Source: Anoplolepis gracilipes (Eukaryota; Arthropoda; Insecta; Hymenoptera; Formicidae). From it: a stretch of 64,000 bases of DNA. The translations under genes were made by a program, and so were the position numbers. Below are positions 53,291 through 64,000 of the stretch, in pieces. The notes below the pieces were generated by a model. That model saw only the letters and a list, made by a program, of their open reading frames with translations, had not been told where the DNA came from and did no database searches. The stretch spans positions 3,349,001-3,413,000 of the forward strand of contig NC_132970.1 of NCBI RefSeq assembly GCF_047496725.1, in the 5' to 3' direction. The stretch's first letter is position 1. Each line of letters starts with the position of its first letter.

Positions 53291-54288
53291 TAAACTATGT
53301 TTCCAAATATATTCTTTCTTTATTATATCTTTTACATTTATATATAGGCGGAGTCTAGCACATTAAACTGTTATAATAGTTGAAAATTTATAGGTATAGG
53401 GTATAGATAAAATGAATCGATTTCATGTGTAATCCAAATATAATAAAAGTTTGAAAATTTGGTCTCTTTGTAGTCAGAATATTGAAAATTTTTAATTATT
53501 ATTTCTTTTGTTATTAACACATTATTTGTGCGTTTTGAAACACTAAAAAATAAAGCTACTTTTAGATAGAATTCTATTTATATGGTATTATAATATAGAT
53601 ACATAAAAATCTGAATTAAAATTGTAATAATTTCTAAAACGTGAGTAACATTCGGAATTTGATGGAAAAAATATTAATACTTTGCATCTTTATCATTTAA
53701 TAATATGCAACAGAAATCAGACTGTATATATTATAACTTCATTTTTTTGATTACATAAAAGCACCTTTTTATGACTGATTTTCAATATTAACTCTAATAT
53801 TTGAAAAAATTAATTTTATTTTTTTAACGGAATTTTAAATACTAGTGTATAAATAATATACATGAAAGATAATAATATAAAAAAATATTAGATATGTATA
53901 GATGATTTCTTTACATTTTTAGGGCTCCTTGTACGGTGTATTAAATAAATACGTTTGTCGTTATCGTTGTCAATTGTTACTTTTAATTTTTAACTATTAC
54001 CAAGAATTATTATAGTTATTTACACCGCGATTAATTTCTACGTCATAACAGCAAAAAATTACAATTATAAAATTGACTAGAATAATAATTGGGATAATCG
54101 CAAAGTCATATATAAAAAATGGTTACCATTATTTTTCATGATTTTTCTTAATAATTTTATTAATGTCACAAGAAACTTCACAGATCTTTCCATACGCAAA
54201 TCGAACATTTTTCTAACATAACAATATGCGATACATATTATAAATTATTTTAACATAATTGATTCAATTTATTAACTTCATTTATGCG

Positions 54289-54326
54289 CTGAAGATGATC
54301 AGAAAAATCTGATTGAAACGTTCGCC
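54289..54326 (+). other. Hammerhead-like core motif
   Basis: The sequence CTGAAGATGATCAGAAAAATCTGATTGAAACG fits C-U-G-A-N-G-A, a six-bp stem (ATCAGA/TCTGAT) and then GAAA. The same pattern occurs in the 19.0-19.6 kb element. Outer stems I and III were not demonstrated. Confidence 0.3.
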
Positions 54327-54795
54327 AGCATATTTTATATTTTTATGACAACTTTTTATACGAGACAAATAATATATTATAGGATAATTTTGATGATAAA
54401 TTTGTAAATGTTTTTTCAATGCTTTGTGCGAACAAACGTGATATCTAACAATACATAAGACTTACATAAGCGTGTATCATATCTATGTTATTATATCGAT
54501 TGAAATTATTAACTCATGATGAATTCGAGCGCAAATATCGTCTTGAAAGAATCAGAACAGAGAAATATTAACAGTAAAATATATGAAAAATTTATTAATA
54601 TCTTTTTATAAACGAAACTCTCGAAAATTGGAGATAAAGAAAAAGAAAGAGATTCGAAAAAAGTAAAAAAAAAAAAATTAAAAGTAGAAGGTCGCCATTG
54701 TCAATCTGATTCTGGAAATCAGAAATGAGTCGGCTATGTAATGCCGCTAGTTTAGTGTGGTCCATAATTAAAACGATGGATTATATGCACTGATT

Positions 54796-54870
54796 GTGTG
54801 TATTGTCTTACGAGAGCATCGTTACTTTTAAAAAATTCATTCCGTATGATGCATTTAAATATGTGCTGAA
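54796..54870 (-). pseudogene. C2H2 zinc-finger remnant
   Basis: The minus strand reads HIFKCIIRNEFFKSNDALVR, then Q. It aligns residue by residue with the better finger at 57,663-57,740, but the second Cys has become Arg and the first His has become Gln. It is a decayed finger. Confidence 0.55.
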
Positions 54871-55019
54871 GTTAATTTATAGATTAACTTTCGTCTTGGG
54901 TAAAATTATAAGACAAACATTATTTGAAACAAGTAGAATTGTTTCAAATTTTTATCGTTGCAGAATGTGTTGTCGTAAATGTTTAATCATTTCTTTTACT
55001 ATGTTATCTATTTGTTTGT

Positions 55020-55070
55020 GTCTGACGAGAGCATTGTTATTTTAAAAAAATTCATGCGTACGATGCATTT
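55020..55070 (-). pseudogene. C2H2 zinc-finger remnant, frameshifted
   Basis: The minus strand carries a third copy of the KCIVC...-type finger (KCIVRMNFFK...). The second Cys is lost, and small deletions put ACGCTCTCGT-type sequence out of frame. It is a pseudogene fragment. Confidence 0.5.
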
Positions 55071-55076
55071 AAGATC

Positions 55077-55295
55077 TCAATTTTTAAATTTATTTTGCTT
55101 CAACTTGGGTTCAATTATATTTGCGACTAAATATCGAGTTATGAATATTATGTGAGCTCGGAGTTCGTCCGCAGTCTGGAAAGATTGATTGCAAAAATTA
55201 CAACAAAAGCTTGACATTGTCCGAGGATTTTGAGGTGTCTGATCACGTGAAGATGCTTCCTCTTTTTTTGGCACATCTTTGTTATTCGAAGACAC
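55077..55295 (-). pseudogene. C2H2 zinc-finger exon, probably degenerate
   Basis: The minus strand opens after a possible acceptor (tttttgtag) and reads a charged linker, then FCCNFCNQSFQTADELRAH. This is a C-x2-C-x12-H half finger whose second His is missing or displaced (HIIFITR). The frame runs to a TAA just before the frameshifted remnant at 55,020-55,070. The apparent start is a GTG, so it is an internal exon and not a complete gene. Family: C2H2, DNA or RNA binding; the target is unknown. Confidence 0.5.
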
Positions 55296-57662
55296 TACAA
55301 AAACAATTTTTTTAAATTAGTATATTGTTTTAGATAAATAATATATTTATATGTGTTATAATAATTATAAAGTTTGTACAATTTAGAAAAAAATGTTAAT
55401 GAAATGTGGGCTTTATACTGTAATTTAAAAATTTATAATTTTTACGTGACATTTCAATTGTTAACTTTGAAATATTTTGTACATATTTCGATCTATTGTG
55501 ACCTACTTCGGTCAAATTTATACAGATAAATATTTGTTGTATTATCTTTTCCTTTTTGTATCTTATTTTAATTTTATTTATATTATTGTTTTGTGATTAT
55601 TGCCGATTATTAAAGTTACCGTTATTTTGATAACATTGGAAACATTTAACTTCAAACAATCGCAACTAATTCTAAATCGGGATAATAACGAACAAGGATT
55701 TTATATATTTCTCTGTTTCTCTTAAAGTCAGATAGATATTTTTTCAGAATATTTAAATTTTTTATTGCTTGAATATTATAAACGAAATTGTTATCATTAT
55801 AGGCAAGTATTAATATAAGCGACATATAAAACTTTCTTTTATCGATAAAATAAATACTGTGCCTATTTACAGAAATATATAATAATTTGAATTTAGGTAA
55901 TATAATTGTTTTTGAAAACGTTAGTGAGGCTCGTAGTTCAAAAATAGGAAGATTAATATCTTATTTTTAAGTTTATTTAACAAATTACGTTATTATATAA
56001 ATCGACTTTACTTTATTGATTTAATGAGCTTTTTCTTTTACGATTTTTATTATATACTATTATAAAATTTAAAACTTACTTTTATTTTCTTAACGAAATT
56101 TTAAATCCCAATATGTAAAAACTATAAGTTTAAAATATATACTATATATATCTATATATATTAAACTTAATGATATATATATATATATATATATTATATT
56201 ATTATATATATTATTATATAAATGATATATATTATACTTATATATTATATATATTACATATAATAAAAGGTGAGCCAAAAAAACCTTGAAAACTATTTTG
56301 AAAATAGTTAGGTTTACTCTATACAATATAAAAATATATATATAAAATTTTCTTATTTTTTTAATGCTTACTTCTCTGTGTGGTGTGTTAAATAAGTGGC
56401 TTTTGTCACTGTCGTGGCACACTTGTAACGTCTGACTTTTAACTGTCAACACGAGTATCACTCGCCACAGTTAAATTTCGTGTTACAAGGACAAATAAAC
56501 CTAAAACATAAAAACATTGTTTACATGTTTGTGATAGTTTTTAACTATGTGGTTGTCTATCTGTACAATTTACACAATATGTCGTGTGCGTGCGACATAT
56601 TATGTAAATTATACAGATAAATCACAATTTGAAATATAAATATTTAAATTGAACTAAAGATTTTTTAATTTATAAAGTTTGACATCTGTCTATCTTCCAG
56701 TATTACATTCATTTCTTTAATGAAACTATGTCACGCCTTTTGTCAACATGTTAAAATATTATAAGCAGAAAGATTAGAATAATAATTGGAATAGTCGCGA
56801 GATCATATACATTATAACAGTTTGTATTTTGTATTTAGAATTATCTTGTCACTCTTTTTGTCATGTTAGTGTTTAAAGATTTTTAAAATTAATTTAAAAT
56901 TTACTTTTCTTTTACGAAAATGTCTAGACATCAAGTTTTTGAGTAATTAGCAGTTGAAAACTGCTTGTCTTTCATAGACCTAGTTTTAATATGCTACAAA
57001 TAACAAAAATATAAATTCAGAATGTGTTTTTAAATTAATTTAAAATAGATTATACTTAAAAAAAGTTTTGAATTTGTTTTATAGATATACATAATATTGA
57101 AAAGAGAAGCAATTATTTTTCGCGCGCGCATAAAAGAATGATTTTACTTGACATTTTTGCAAAAGAAAAATTGATTCTAAATTATACATATACACAAAAT
57201 AATATGATCATTTATATAATAATTTATATAAATATACATACCTACTTATGATGGAATAGTTTTGATAATAAATTTGTATATGTGTTTCAATATTTTGTGC
57301 GGGCGAACATGATGATATCTAACAATTTATTTACATAATGCGTGTACGTATTCATGTCTACATATCTACATTAATTGAAATTATTAACTCATGATGAATT
57401 CAAATGCGAGTATCGCCCCCGGGAGTCACAGCACAGAAATATTAATAGAAATATTAATATTTTTATTACTATGTTTTTGTGAATCTTTAATTGTGGATAA
57501 AGAAAAAGATAGAGACTCGAGATAAATAAAAAAAATAGGACGCCGCTGTCGATCGTCATTGTCAATTTGATATGCCGCATTTGATGCCAGAATGAGTTAT
57601 GAGTGCTTAGTTAATATTGCTAATTTAGGGTGGTCTAGTAGTTAAAATTGATGATGATTCGT

Positions 57663-57868
57663 ATGAATTGTTTGTATGTGTCTTACAAGAGCGTCATTAT
57701 TTTTAAAACTTTTATTGCATACAATGCATTTAAACATGTGTTGACGTCAATTTTTAGATTTGTCCTGGTTCAGATTCCTTCTGTTTTTTGGGATGAATTA
57801 GAACAGCTTTTTTTGGATGCTTTGTGTACATGTGAATTGTTAAGTCTGATACGTTTTGAAAACGTTTG
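57663..57868 (-). pseudogene. C2H2 zinc-finger fragment cut by the duplication junction
   Basis: On the minus strand, HMFKCIVCNKSFKNND then ALVRHIQTIH forms a complete C-x2-C-x12-H-x4-H finger (57,663-57,738). Upstream on the same strand, RFQNVSDLTIHMYTKH is the C-terminal half of another finger, in a different frame relative to the first or after a stop. Its Cys pair would lie beyond 57,868, where the duplicated tetraspanin tail begins. The finger gene therefore appears to have been interrupted at this junction. Confidence 0.55.
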
Positions 57869-60800
57869 AAAAAGCTTATGTTTGAATCGTCTAGCGCATG
57901 CCAATCCGGAAACGAATATGATGTGGTGAAGTGAGATTTATTGACGGATATTGCTTAACGCACACTTTCTTGTATTTATTTTAATTAATACATTTATATA
58001 TTTCAAACCATTTAAAATAAAAAATATAAATTTTAAAAAACTTAAAAGAAAAAATATAAATTATATTTCATTGATTGTGCAAGCGATTTAATGGATATAA
58101 TTTACTTTGTGATTTAATTTAAAACCTAATACGTAGAATAGCAAAGTAAGTTTCTTTATTCATTCTTATTTCTATCTATAATCTCGTATGTGTTTAGTTT
58201 CTCGTACATTTATACGAGTAAAATTAATTACGCATATGAGTTGTTGTGTGTAAATATATATATCTGATATGTTATTGATATAATGGATTTTATATTTGAA
58301 GTTTTATAATAAACGAAATCCTTGCTGCCCTCATTAAAGTTAAGTAGTTTTATTTTTTATAAAATGTAATTTGTATATTATGATATATGTAAAATTTACA
58401 TGAAACTGTTTTGGAACATTATCTTTCTCGATGAAACTTTAGGTTACTATATTGTTATAATAACTATGTTATACTAATATTGTTATAAATGTTATTACAG
58501 TAGAAAGCATCTGAAACGCAGTAACAATTTATGGAGTTATATTTGAATAATAGTACAAGAGAAACAGATCGATCTCTCTCTCTTACCGAAAATAATACAG
58601 TTATATCTAGTACATAGAATGCTGCAGCTGTAAAGGTATATCTCCTATGATAAAAGTACAACATCATTTCAATTTTGTCCTGAAACAAATTACATTTGTT
58701 AAATAAATAATAATTATGTTGCAAAGCAGGAACAGAAAAAAAAAGGAAAATCTAAAACGTTTACCAAACGGCATTTTTTATTTTGAAAGGATAAACCATA
58801 TTTTAATACACGATCTTCAACGCGATTTGCCTGGAATAATAATCATATTATATTATAGAAAAAGATTTTTTCTTAATAATTTAGATGTATTGTGTGGAAT
58901 ATTCTACTTTTAAGGAAATGTAAAAAAATTACACATTTTACAGAAATACTCTAAAAAAATAATACTTTACAGCAAAGCTTTATATTATTACATATGTAAT
59001 ATATTTACTTCGTAAGTCGTAAACTGATACATTCCATATAAGTAAACGGATTGAAAAAGCAAGTCTACCGAAACTACGATCACATCATTGTCTGCGTCCT
59101 GTGTTGCCATTAAATATAAATTTTTTATGAAATCTAGCATGAGAGACAAAGAAGTGAAGAAGGTGCCTATTCCATACAATCTATTTATCTGATCCGCACT
59201 ATTGAGGAGTACACCATGCAAATAGCGCACATCGTAAACCGTGATTTCGCTCGGCGATCCAGTTACCGGTAGTTGCGATACGTGAGGTATTATTTTTTCG
59301 TTCAGATGTCGGAAACGTTGGCCTATTAAATCTAGAAATATGCCGGTTAAAAAAATGCAATTTGTGCCCACGATAAATGGAATAATCTCTTCAAACATCG
59401 CCTTTATTATTGCCGTCGTTCCATCCGCTTTACTAATGGGCTCATATGTCTTTCTAATCAGATCGCATGTTGTTAATACGAAAAATAGCCATATGAATAT
59501 ATGTTTATCCTTTCTTTCATGTCCTAATGCTCTCACCCTGTCATCATACGTTTCCAGTATATTGGAAAACTGAAAGGATAAATGTAATAAGCAATGTATT
59601 TGTATTGTATATGTTTGAATCCCCATATATCTTATTAATTTTTATAAATTTTACAAGTTAATTACAAGTTACTCTTAAGGAATGATTTTATATATATATA
59701 TAAAAGTAAATTAATATATAATTAATATATTAAATTGCATTATTCGGCAAACAGGTTAAATATATTAGATATATGTTATATATATATATAATTTTCACAA
59801 AAATGACATTAAAAAAAATATGAATTAATAAAAAGCAAATTTTATGTTTTAAAGATTTTTAAACATATAATATTTAGTTGTACTTGATTTCAGTACTTTT
59901 TTATATTATTAATTTAAATCTTTCAATATTATTTTTTAAAAGAATTGATTTTTAAAGAATTATTTTTTTAATCCTTTCGTATTGTAACCTATGCCATATA
60001 ACATCATTCTGTACAAAATAATATATATTTTTTCTTTTTGCTAATATATTTTATTTTACTTGAAAATTATTAAACTTACGAAAGAAATAAAAAAGTTTCT
60101 AAGAAAATTAAGCTTTCTACCGCATATTTTTAGCTGATCATATTTCGGCCCGTTAAATAATTGTAATAAAAAATTAAACTTAAAAATTAATTAAAGGGGT
60201 TGCTATAGTTTCATTCTTATAATGATATGGGAAGATTTAAAAATATTAATAAATATCATTTATATTAGTGAAAAATATCCACCAAATTTTATTTTATAAC
60301 TTATTCAAAATTAGAGAAAAAAAATAAAAACCTAACTTTTACCTCTCTTCTTAGAATGTAACTCATCAAGGAAGGATATAGAAGTATACGTTTATAAGAC
60401 CTCTCTTAATTTTCGAAAGAATCATTTCTTAAAATTGTTGCACTAATTTAGAATCATGTTGTATATATTTATGTATGTGCACATGTATGTATATATGTAT
60501 AAAATATTCCGCGATTATTTACCTTGACAAGATCTTGGTCCCAAAAAGCTGCTACGCAATTGTAGGGAACTAACGAGGCGGTAAAGGCAGTAAATCGTAC
60601 AGTTTCAAAAATTATTACTTTAAGATTTTCTTCAAACGATGCAATATACATCTCATAATAGAACACACCCGTGTACGTACAATGAATTAATATCCATAAT
60701 ATACAATAATAACGGCCCCAGACACTTGATTTCAATCGACCTTTCACTAATTTGCATGAAAGTAAACCCAATATTTTATTGAGCATTGTTATCAATTTTA

Positions 60801-62203
60801 AATTTTGGAAAGGTGTTTGTAATATCGATATCGTTTTAGACATGGTAAAAAAATAAAGCGCTATTTTCGACAGATTAACTTGACAGACCTAACAGCTTTT
60901 CCTAAGTTATTTTTATTACTACAAAGCAGGAAATTAGAAAATTCATATAGCATACTCTAACGATTATTAGAGATATGTGACTTTTATATAAAAGAGGTCT
61001 ACGTAAATTATCATCTCCGATTTTTATCTTTCTTTATATTGTTGTTAAATTGCGTTTTTTTGTGACTTACATTTTCCGATGCAACTGATATGTGGCAGAA
61101 AATAGAGATTAAAATAGCGATAAAGCTGACATAATCACGTCATAATCATTGATAAATGCCAAATTATGCTTATAGCATTGTAAATCCATTTGCGATACAT
61201 TAGTAATAAAATAAAATGACAGTTATTTACCTAAAGATACATATGTATTACGATTCCATTCCACATCGGATCACGCGACACGCTCGTATAGACATACAAA
61301 AATGAATAAGATTCATGATTTATTATATATAAATGTATGTTACTCTTGTTCGAAATCTATGTCACTGACTAACAAATCATTATTATTATTATATTGCGAA
61401 TTATTGGTTAATCAAGTTACACGCATTTATATACATATTAATCCTCTTTATTAAAAAATAATTATTAAATTTTATTAATCTTCTCTTCGTCATACACATA
61501 ATTATTTACTTGTCTTACGAAAACGCGTATAGATAATAAAGATTTTAGTAATAGTAGAAAGATTATATTAATATCATGAAGTAAGTAGTTATTGTTGCAA
61601 TAATCTAGAAATAAAAATTTTTTATAAAAAAGTTGCTAGAAGTGTAATATTTTTTTATTTTTTGCACGTAACAATAATTTATATATTTATTAATTTATAA
61701 TAAGAAAGTACTTACAGATTGAAATAAAGGTAAATTAATTGTAAAAAATCCTGCCGCGTCAAAAGACACGGGTGAATCCAAGAAATATGTTAAGATTTCA
61801 ATTTTTTTCTAAAATGAAAAAATAATTTACAATCAGATACGAAATAAGCTAATTTTTTATTAGATAATTGCAGTTACCATTGCCTGTCCTGCGTTAACGA
61901 GCGCAGTCATACCTCCGTTTATGACACAACCAATTTTATTTGCCTGAAATGTGCAATTATTTACATCAGAAAATGGATTTGATAAAATAAAATAAAATTA
62001 TTCATAAATGCAATGAATTTTATATAATAAATAAAATATTTTTAACTTTTCATGTGTACCTCTTCCGCTGTGTAGTGGCAAATTGTGCATAGAGTGAACA
62101 TTTGCAGAAACGGAGGAACAACAAAGGCACAAGCTATCAATGGTTTCTTTTCTCGAAATATACGTATATTTCCAAGAACGTGTAACATAAGATTTGCAAA
62201 CCA
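57869..62203. repeat. Segmental duplication, copy 2 (intact receptors)
   Basis: This is the partner of 49,054-53,290. Its left end is the last ~60 bp of the tetraspanin coding frame (AAGCTTATGTTTGAATC ... ATGATGTGGTGA at 57,873-57,930) without the rest of that gene. Its right end runs into the intact 5' exons of receptor B. It carries 87 bp near 61,082-61,169 that copy 1 lacks. Confidence 0.9.
58469..60843 (-). CDS. Gustatory receptor A, five exons, intact
   Basis: A seven-pass insect gustatory receptor (7tm_7 family), presumed a ligand-gated chemosensory channel subunit. Exons are 60,523-60,843, 59,009-59,569, 58,765-58,830, 58,587-58,679 and 58,469-58,510. All junctions are phase 0 with consensus sites, giving 360 residues. 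Recognisable landmarks are RFRHLNEKI, the YDVRYLHGVLLNSADQINRL block typical of the fourth intracellular region, FTTYE|ANRV at the exon 2/3 join, then YTFTAAAFYVLDITVLFS (penultimate segment) and MLSTVITFITILV (TM7). The canonical TYhhhhhQF end is lost. The start ATG at 60,843 gives the family-typical N-terminus. Expression and ligand cannot be inferred. Confidence 0.85.
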
Positions 62204-63077
62204 TAGCAGTAGAGGATTACTGTATATATTATTAAAAACTTGTTGAGCATCGTAAAGCATCGAATACATAACTTGCACGTTCAAAACCTCAATCGTTCTT
62301 GATTCATGTTGACTTTTATTCCATGATATTTTCGGCACGATTTTCTCATTCAAATGTTTAAAACGTATTAGCATCAGATATAATAAAAGAGATTTCTCCA
62401 AAGTACCATAAATGTGCATAAATATTGTACAAATATCTGAAATCGTCATGAAGAATAGGATGTCCCTCGACCTTTCCTGTGTTATCACACTCATCAGCAA
62501 TATATTAATAACAGTTATTAAAATCATTGCAATTCTGGGTATCCATAAATTGTCCCTTCTTTCGTTTTTCAATCGCGCAGCTTCGTGATCGTAACTATCC
62601 AATCGGTCGAAAAGCTGTGTCAAAAGTTTATGTTAAAAAAGGTATAAGCGCTCGTGGGGGATGAAAATACGATTCAGAAGAAAACGCAATTAATTTAGAG
62701 GGTGCATCGTTTTTTCACTTCATTATTCTCCTCACCTTGCCAAAGTGATTTTGCGAAGAATAAGCAGCTATGACGTTGACGATAAGACTTATAAACCCTA
62801 ATAAATGTTTGCACAATTCTACTATTGTTCTTATTTCAATATGGATGAATATCAAAAAATTACTGAACAAGAAGCAGGTGAACAAAACGTAGACGCTCAC
62901 CCAGAAGATACAAATACCGTAAAATGGCTTAGAGCAACGTTTCAATTGACCCTCTGTAATCTGGTTGGCAAACATTCCACAGAATTTAAACAACAATAGA
63001 TACGGCTTCATGCGTCCCGCACATCGTCCATAAGATTTGAAATTCTGTTTTGACACGCGCAGTTTTAATCCGCGCAT
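61563..63077 (-). CDS. Gustatory receptor B, five exons, intact
   Basis: An insect gustatory receptor paralogous to receptor A. Exons are 62,736-63,077, 62,060-62,614, 61,878-61,943, 61,716-61,808 and 61,563-61,604. All junctions are phase 0, giving 365 residues. Landmarks are RFKHLNEKIVPKIS, VQVMYSMLYDAQQVFNNIY, HYTAEE|ANKIGCVING, SFDAAGFFTINLPLFQS and the TM7 stretch IIATITTYFMILI. That stretch keeps TTY but stops before the usual QF. The last three exons have exactly the same lengths (66, 93 and 42 nt) as in receptor A. The start ATG is at 63,077. Confidence 0.85.
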
Positions 63078-64000
63078 GCTTTTCGGGAGAAATTTTGTTC
63101 TTTGCGAGTTTTTTCTTATGTCGGTAAACGCGCGCGTTAATAATTGATATTTATTATAATTCAGATGATGTTATAGTTTAAGTCTTTAACGTTGTGTGAA
63201 AAAAACAACTTAGCTACGATAAACGTGCCGTAAACTCTATCGCGGTTTACATAAGACTATATTTGTTATGTATTGGTTTTCCCACCCTTGCGTGCTAATG
63301 ATTACTCTACGGCATTAGCAACATTTCTCTATTTAAATAAGAACTTTTATGTATATCATTTTATATATTTATTTTCATTTTTATTTTTTTATCATTATAT
63401 TTAATTACATATATTCATATTATTTATTATTATTACATAATTCATCAGAATCGATATAGCATAATAATATCGTAATTAGTTTGCTAAGAAACTTATTTAG
63501 TAAAGATATATAAAATTAATTTTTTTTTTATAAAATATTCCATTTTTAAATATTAATTGTAACTTTTTGTTAACACTTTTGTTATTATAACATACATAAA
63601 TCGTTATCCTGTCTTATGATGTAAAATTGCTAAAAGACTATACAGATTGCATGGTTGATTATATTATAGATCTGATATTGTTCTTTTTCTCTATGATTAT
63701 AGATTTTTTTCTCCAACAGCCACAAAGTCGGCAAGTTATCATACCTTTTCACAAGTTACCATAAACATGTATCGACTATTGAAATGGGTTGCTAGTCTTT
63801 CTAGTTTGAAACGTTGTCTATAGTTAGCGTTGTCAGATAATAATAATGTAGAGATTCTATATAATAATGCTATTGACAATAAATATTATCATGCAAAAAA
63901 CTAGTATCACACAAAACACACAAATGCATGTATGCATATAATTTATTATTTATATATTTATAATATACGTATAAATGCTATTTAAATATTTGTTGATTAG
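63078..64000. other. 5' flank of receptor B, no gene seen
   Basis: AT-rich DNA after a short GC-richer stretch at about 63,040-63,150. It probably includes the receptor B promoter. No further exon was recognised before the window ends. Confidence 0.5.

Larger units (their letters stand above)
53291..57868. other. Spacer between duplicated blocks with decayed zinc-finger DNA
   Basis: AT-rich DNA with no intact gene. Two sub-blocks, about 53,820-55,070 and 56,080-57,760, are diverged direct copies of each other. Shared stretches include GATAAATTTGTAAATGTTTTTTCAAT versus GATAAATTTGTATATGTGTTTCAAT. The minus strand carries several C2H2 finger remnants, listed separately. A TA-rich run lies at about 56,140-56,260. 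This DNA separates the two receptor blocks, so the duplication is not a simple head-to-tail join. Confidence 0.6.

Noticed and set aside
61081..61170. Possible TM-like peptide (SFIAILISIFCHIS) as last exon of receptor B
   Set aside because: The only acceptor gives the wrong phase; a better phase-0 last exon (IIATITTYFMILI) lies at 61,563-61,604.
1..64000. CRISPR arrays, operons, bacterial-type features
   Set aside because: None seen; spliced genes and repeats indicate a eukaryotic nuclear genome.

Overview
The window looks like arthropod nuclear DNA, most likely from a hymenopteran and plausibly an ant. It is AT-rich with scattered CpG-rich islands, microsatellites and many small inverted-repeat elements. 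It has compact spliced genes with GT-AG introns, a mastermind-type first coding exon, and a small tandem cluster of insect gustatory receptors. The species call is inference; no sequence search was possible.

Layout. (1) 1-37,216: no gene body could be recognised. This is best read as the 5'-most intron of mastermind (minus strand, running off the left edge). It holds several foldback or MITE-like inverted repeats (3.1-4.3, 19.0-19.6, 20.1-21.7, 28.55-28.83 and 31.16-31.49 kb), microsatellites, GC-richer islands and a few weak candidate exons. (2) 37,217-37,702 (-): first coding exon of mastermind, a Notch co-activator. A ~3 kb CpG-rich divergent promoter region lies between it and Elp4. (3) 40,718-42,175 (+): complete five-exon Elongator subunit 4 gene. 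(4) 42,376-42,718: TIR element. (5) 44,130-49,114 (+): a tetraspanin with canonical CCG and PxSCC motifs. Its last exon carries an in-frame TGA followed by a further 504-codon open frame. (6) 49,054-63,077 (-): gustatory receptor cluster. A ~4.3 kb block (end of the tetraspanin last exon, all of receptor A and the 3' half of receptor B) is present twice. The copy next to the tetraspanin (49,054-53,290) is broken by frameshifts and truncated. The other copy (57,869-62,203) keeps receptor A intact and runs into the intact 5' exons of receptor B. (7) 53,291-57,868: between the two blocks, decayed and internally duplicated pieces of a minus-strand C2H2 zinc-finger gene.

The genes do not form a functional pathway: a Notch nuclear co-activator, a tRNA-modification subunit, a membrane scaffold and chemoreceptors lie next to one another. 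The points most worth a second look are the TGA-interrupted tetraspanin tail, the one-sided decay of the receptor duplication with a zinc-finger gene cut at its junction, and the foldback elements, one of which carries a hammerhead-like core motif. I did not see a clearly new biological system.
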